Part shown: positions 5,390 through 7,690 of the stretch, piece after piece
Numbering within the stretch: the stretch's first letter is position 1
Layout: every line of letters starts with the position of its first letter
Assembly (NCBI GenBank): GCA_019244945.1
Contig: JAFASD010000094.1
Location: forward strand, 1 to 7,690
Direction of reading: 5' to 3'
Source of the DNA: Acidobacteriaceae bacterium
GTDB lineage: Bacteria; Acidobacteriota; Terriglobia; Bryobacterales; Bryobacteraceae
DNA length: 7,690 bases
Notes under the pieces: generated by a model
Seen by the model: the letters and a program-made list of their open reading frames with translations, nothing else
Told to the model about the DNA's origin: nothing
Database searches by the model: none
Translations under genes and position numbers: made by a program

Positions 5390-6235
5390 CTACTCTAACT
5401 CTCGGACCCAGATATTGCGGAAGCTGATTGGCTCGCTGCGGTCTCCATGGGCTTGGAGCTTGATGGGAGCGGAGGTGTATTTCTTATAGACGGGCTGTCC
5501 GATGTATAGGGTCTCGCCCTTCAACTGGAAGTGGTTCTCGACCAACACGCCGTTGAAGAAGACGGTGGCATAGGCAGGAGTTTTCAGCGATCCGTCATCT
5601 TCGAAGGTTGGGGCCGTCCAAACTACGTCGTAGGTCTGCCACTCGCCGGGTTTGCGACTCGGGTTCGCGAGCGGGATCGCTTGCTTGTACATGCTGCCAG
5701 CCTGGCCGTTCACGTAGGTTTTATTGTTGTATGAATCGAGGACCTGCAGCTCGTAGCCTGCATCGCCGGGCCCGGTGGACGCCAGAAACAAGCCACTGTT
5801 CCCGCGCGCTTGACCGCTGCCGGTGATGTTCTCCGGGACTCTCCATTCAATGTGAAGCTGGTAATTCTTAAAGGTACGTTTGGTTTCGATGTTTCCGCCG
5901 GCCTTATTGACGGTGAGTATGCCGTCGGCAACGGTCCATTTGGCGGGCGATTTGTCACGGTTCGATACCCACTCGTCGAGGTTCTTGCCGTCGAATAAGA
6001 TGATGGCGTCGGAGGGAGGCGCGGTGCAATTCGCGCCGGGGGTAACGACCTTGGGCACTGGTTCCCATACTTCGGTGTCTTCCGGTTTTGGAGCGCGCTG
6101 GGTGGTCGCCTGGGAGGACGAAGAGGCTCCTTGTGGGTTCGCGGGTTCCGGAGTGGGCGTTTGTTGCGCGGAAAGAGCGGCGGCCATGGCGATTCCGGCC
6201 AGGAAGGGGAGAGGGTTTGGGAGTTGAATGCGCAT
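5390..6235 (-). CDS. Secreted DUF1080 (3-keto-disaccharide hydrolase family) protein
   Basis: The protein (281 aa from the chosen start) has a signal peptide, MRIQLPNPLPFLAGIAMAAA, with likely cleavage near LSAQQ. A roughly 45-residue Pro/Ser/Thr/Gln-rich linker follows. The rest is one DUF1080 domain with a concanavalin-like beta-sandwich: opening LFDGKNLDEW (80-89), GNSGLFL (145-151), YELQVLDSY (161-169), GEWQTYDVVW (197-206) and a closing IKLQAHGD...FRNIWVREL. Pfam names this family 3-keto-disaccharide hydrolase; members act on 3-oxidised glycosides in the periplasm or at the surface. There is no lipobox cysteine, so it is probably soluble after export. A GTG at 6253 would add six residues, but the ATG at 6235 gives the cleaner signal peptide; neither has a strong ribosome site. 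It is first in the minus-strand gene run leading to Gfo/Idh and the isomerase. Confidence 0.88.
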   Translation of the reverse strand: MRIQLPNPLPFLAGIAMAAALSAQQTPTPEPANPQGASSSSQATTQRAPKPEDTEVWEPVPKVVTPGANCTAPPSDAIILFDGKNLDEWVSNRDKSPAKWTVADGILTVNKAGGNIETKRTFKNYQLHIEWRVPENITGSGQARGNSGLFLASTGPGDAGYELQVLDSYNNKTYVNGQAGSMYKQAIPLANPSRKPGEWQTYDVVWTAPTFEDDGSLKTPAYATVFFNGVLVENHFQLKGETLYIGQPVYKKYTSAPIKLQAHGDRSEPISFRNIWVRELE

Positions 6236-6253
6236 CACTAGATGAGAATACAC

Positions 6254-6473
6254 CCTGAGGACAAAGGGATACTTTTTTATTAGCGGTTAAACTACTCACT
6301 TGCACCTATTTCTATGCCACGCATCCGAGGATAAGTCCAAGGTGCGACAGCCTCGTAAGTTGGCCTGCGCGCCGAGTTAATCTAAGCGTCAGGACCTCGG
6401 CATGGCCGAACGACCAACATCTTTTGCTCACTAACAGGTTCTCGCACCGTTAGAGCTGACGAAAGGACAGTTA
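6254..6473. other. Divergent intergenic region, no gene seen
   Basis: These 220 bp separate the minus-strand DUF1080 gene from the plus-strand YdeI/OmdA gene, so both promoters should lie here. No frame reads as a protein and no tRNA-like cloverleaf is apparent. The only ordered element I see is the short palindrome TCGGC-ATG-GCCGA at 6397-6409. An AT-rich patch (about 6270-6292) precedes the DUF1080 gene, but I could not assign convincing -35 and -10 boxes on either strand. Confidence 0.5.
6462..6467 (+). promoter_or_regulatory. Shine-Dalgarno AAAGGA setting a TTG start
   Basis: AAAGGA ends 6 bp before the TTG at 6474. The frame opens after a TAA at 6432-6434 and contains no ATG before the conserved domain. 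The ribosome site is the main argument for TTG initiation. Confidence 0.55.
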
Positions 6474-6725
6474 TTGATCTCGCGAAAGATTTCTAGTGGT
6501 GTGGTACACGAAGTACCCGCAGATTTACAAAAAGCACTTACATCCGACGCGCAAGTGTTAGCAGCATGGGAGGACATCACGCCGCTCGCACGCAACGAAT
6601 GGATATGCTGGATTGAGTCCGCCAAAAAAGCAGAGACCAGGACCCGCAGGATCGAGTGGGGCTGTTCAAGTCTTAAGGATGGAAAACGACGCCCCTGTTG
6701 TTGGCCCGGATGCTCCCACCGCTAG
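6474..6725 (+). CDS. YdeI/OmpD-associated (OmdA) family small protein
   Basis: The 83 aa protein matches the C-terminal OmdA domain of the YdeI/OmpD-associated family. It has the helix VPADLQKALTSDAQVLAAWE, then ITPLARNEWICWIESAKKAETRTRRI, and ends at the family's Cys-rich motif GKRRPCCWPGCSHR (C74, C75, C79). Members are small, probably cytoplasmic proteins of uncertain function; E. coli YdeI has been linked to antimicrobial peptide resistance. This is the short single-domain form without the N-terminal DUF1905-type barrel. Relatives I recall carry a few more basic residues after the HR, so the tail may be slightly short. The TTG start is supported by AAAGGA 6 bp upstream. The longer overlapping frame at 6613-6906 shows no family features. 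Confidence 0.75.
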   Translation: MISRKISSGVVHEVPADLQKALTSDAQVLAAWEDITPLARNEWICWIESAKKAETRTRRIEWGCSSLKDGKRRPCCWPGCSHR

Positions 6726-6806
6726 CTCGGATTACCGAACCGTGAATTTTCGCGTAGCGCGCGCGCACGCAAGTTTGGCGGTTACGGATGGGCGGTTCCA
6801 ACGGCG

Positions 6807-6823
6807 ATCGGATTCCATCCGAT
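6807..6823. promoter_or_regulatory. Perfect palindrome (7+3+7) upstream of the DUF899 gene
   Basis: ATCGGAT (6807-6813) and ATCCGAT (6817-6823) are exact reverse complements around TCC. The element ends 13 bp before the AGGAGGT ribosome site and could be an operator for a dimeric repressor. As RNA it would form a tight 3-nt-loop hairpin in the leader. No T-run follows, so a terminator is unlikely. Confidence 0.4.
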
Positions 6824-6836
6824 TCGAGTATTCTTT

Positions 6837-6843
6837 AGGAGGT
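6837..6843 (+). promoter_or_regulatory. Consensus Shine-Dalgarno AGGAGGT setting a TTG start
   Basis: This is the strongest ribosome binding site in the window. It lies 10 bp before the TTG at 6854 but 31 bp before the first in-frame ATG (6875), so it favours the TTG. Confidence 0.7.
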
Positions 6844-6853
6844 CAGATAAAAA

Positions 6854-7582
6854 TTGGCAACATCCCGAGACTTTATGCCCGAAACCCAAACGCTGACTCC
6901 CGCTGAGGAGCTTGTCGCTACGAACCAAGCCCACTTCCCAAACGAAAGCCGAGAATATCGCGTAGCTCGCAATGCGCTCCTTATTGAAGAGATCGAGTTA
7001 CGTCGGCAGCTGGAGCGCGTGGCGTCCCAACGCCGGTCGCTGCCCGCTGGCGGCGAGATCCCGGAAGATTTCCAGTTTGCCTCACGCACCGGCCCGGTTC
7101 GGTTCTCGAATCTTTTCGGCGATAAAGATACGCTCTTGATCTACAGCATGATGTATGGTCAGGAACGCAAGGCTCCTTGTCCTATGTGCACGTCTTTTCT
7201 GAGCGCTTGGAACGGAGTGGCCGTAAATCTGCGTGAGCGCGTCGCCATCGCTGTTACTGCCCGCTCGGGAATCGACCGGCTCATCGAGTACCAGAATCAA
7301 CGCGGCTTCACGAAACTGCCTTTTCTTTCCGATATGTCCGGCAACTACACCCGCACTTACGTGAGCGCCGAAGACGCCGATGTCCCAGGTTTCAGCATCT
7401 TCAGCCGGCGAGATGGAAACATCCGCCACTTCTACAGCGCGGAGATGAGCGGAGCGATGGCAGATCCCGGACAAGATCCGCGGGGCGGTCCCGACTTGGA
7501 TCCTCTTTGGCTGATCCTGGACTTGACGCCGGAAGGCCGCGGAGCGGAGTGGTATCCGAAGCTCGATTACGGGCATAAATGA
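6854..7582 (+). CDS. DUF899 thioredoxin-like family protein
   Basis: The protein (242 aa) has a helical N-terminal part (about 15-62) with charged heptad-like stretches (EEIELRRQLERVASQRR). A thioredoxin-like domain follows: PVRFSNLFGDKDTLLIYSMM (81-100), then a CPMC motif (C109 and C112) at the thioredoxin active-site position. Typical DUF899 elements come next (AIAVTARSGIDRLIEYQNQR, GFTKLPFLSD, DADVPGFSIF and a final LWLILDLTPEGRG). The family is annotated as thioredoxin-like, but its redox partners are unknown. There is no signal peptide, so it is predicted cytoplasmic. I choose the TTG start because AGGAGGT lies 10 bp upstream; an ATG seven codons in lacks a site. A palindrome in the leader suggests its own regulation. 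It follows the YdeI/OmdA gene by 128 bp and ends convergently against the right-edge gene. Confidence 0.88.
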   Translation: MATSRDFMPETQTLTPAEELVATNQAHFPNESREYRVARNALLIEEIELRRQLERVASQRRSLPAGGEIPEDFQFASRTGPVRFSNLFGDKDTLLIYSMMYGQERKAPCPMCTSFLSAWNGVAVNLRERVAIAVTARSGIDRLIEYQNQRGFTKLPFLSDMSGNYTRTYVSAEDADVPGFSIFSRRDGNIRHFYSAEMSGAMADPGQDPRGGPDLDPLWLILDLTPEGRGAEWYPKLDYGHK

Positions 7583-7690
7583 GACGGGCTCTCGCCGATC
7601 AGTCGTTCTAAGAGAGACTGGACCAGGTCACGCACCTCGCGGCGGCTTCTTTGGTCCATCGACACTGGAACCAAGGGCTTTAGCTTTAGG
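7567..7690 (-). CDS. C-terminal end of a minus-strand gene, possibly a small GTPase (partial)
   Basis: One minus-strand frame stays open from the window edge to a TAA at 7569-7567, giving 40 residues of a protein whose start lies outside. It reads KLKPLVPVSMDQRSRREVRD followed by an amphipathic helix, LVQSLLERLIGE. A strand ending in PVS followed by a regulatory helix resembles the end of MglA/Ras-like or other P-loop GTPases, where this would be the G5 loop and last helix. That is a guess from a short stretch. The other two minus-strand frames contain stops. If real, the gene overlaps the 3' end of the DUF899 gene by 16 bp, tail to tail. Confidence 0.4.
   Translation of the reverse strand, partial: LKLKPLVPVSMDQRSRREVRDLVQSLLERLIGESPSHLCP

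Noticed and set aside
5955..5975. GGTTCGATACC, resembling a tRNA T-loop
   Set aside because: It lies within the DUF1080 coding sequence, and no acceptor, D or anticodon arms can be built around it.
6756..6770. Alternating GC tract (GCGCGCGCGCACGC) as a Z-DNA or regulatory element
   Set aside because: It is short and unsurprising in GC-rich intergenic DNA, with nothing around it that suggests function.
7082..7576. 164-aa minus-strand frame antisense to the DUF899 gene
   Set aside because: The sense strand has the CPMC motif and a consensus ribosome site, while the antisense frame shows no domain.

Overview
The window looks like chromosomal DNA of a free-living, moderately GC-rich heterotroph, most likely an Acidobacteriota member (Solibacter/Bryobacter-like). 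That guess rests on the mix of gene families: a Tat-exported aldo/keto reductase, an exported DUF1080 protein, Gfo/Idh and TIM-barrel sugar enzymes, DUF4142, YdeI/OmdA and DUF899. No single marker gene proves it. There are no rRNA, tRNA, CRISPR, transposase or phage genes.

Layout, left to right. Bases 1-86 hold the last 27 codons of a gene whose C-terminus matches methylmalonyl-CoA mutase large subunits. A small unknown gene (110-373) follows closely. A plus-strand block of three genes then runs 480-3013: a Tat-signal aldo/keto reductase, a paralogous reductase without a signal peptide, and a DUF4142 ferritin-like protein whose ATG overlaps the preceding stop (ATGA). This block meets a minus-strand block tail to tail, with 11 bp of overlap. 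Read 5' to 3', the minus-strand block is: secreted DUF1080 protein (6235-5390), orphan HicB-like protein (5206-4922), Gfo/Idh/MocA oxidoreductase (4846-3851), and xylose-isomerase-like TIM-barrel protein (3863-3003). The last two overlap by 13 bp. To the right are two plus-strand genes with TTG starts and good ribosome binding sites: a short YdeI/OmdA protein (6474-6725) and a DUF899 thioredoxin-like protein (6854-7582). The right edge carries the 3' end of a minus-strand gene that may be a small GTPase.

How the genes may work together. DUF1080, Gfo/Idh and xylose-isomerase-like proteins recur together in bacterial pathways that oxidise sugars at C3 and process 3-keto-glycosides. Here an exported DUF1080 enzyme could act on glycosides outside the cytoplasm, while the two overlapping cytoplasmic enzymes process the products. 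The aldo/keto reductases opposite could reduce carbonyl intermediates, one copy in the cytoplasm and one exported. This link is inference from families and proximity. No substrate can be read from the sequence.

Nothing here is clearly a new system. The points most worth a second look are the compartment-split reductase pair coupled to DUF4142, the candidate keto-sugar module, the partnerless HicB-like gene, and a perfect 7+7 bp palindrome just upstream of the DUF899 gene.
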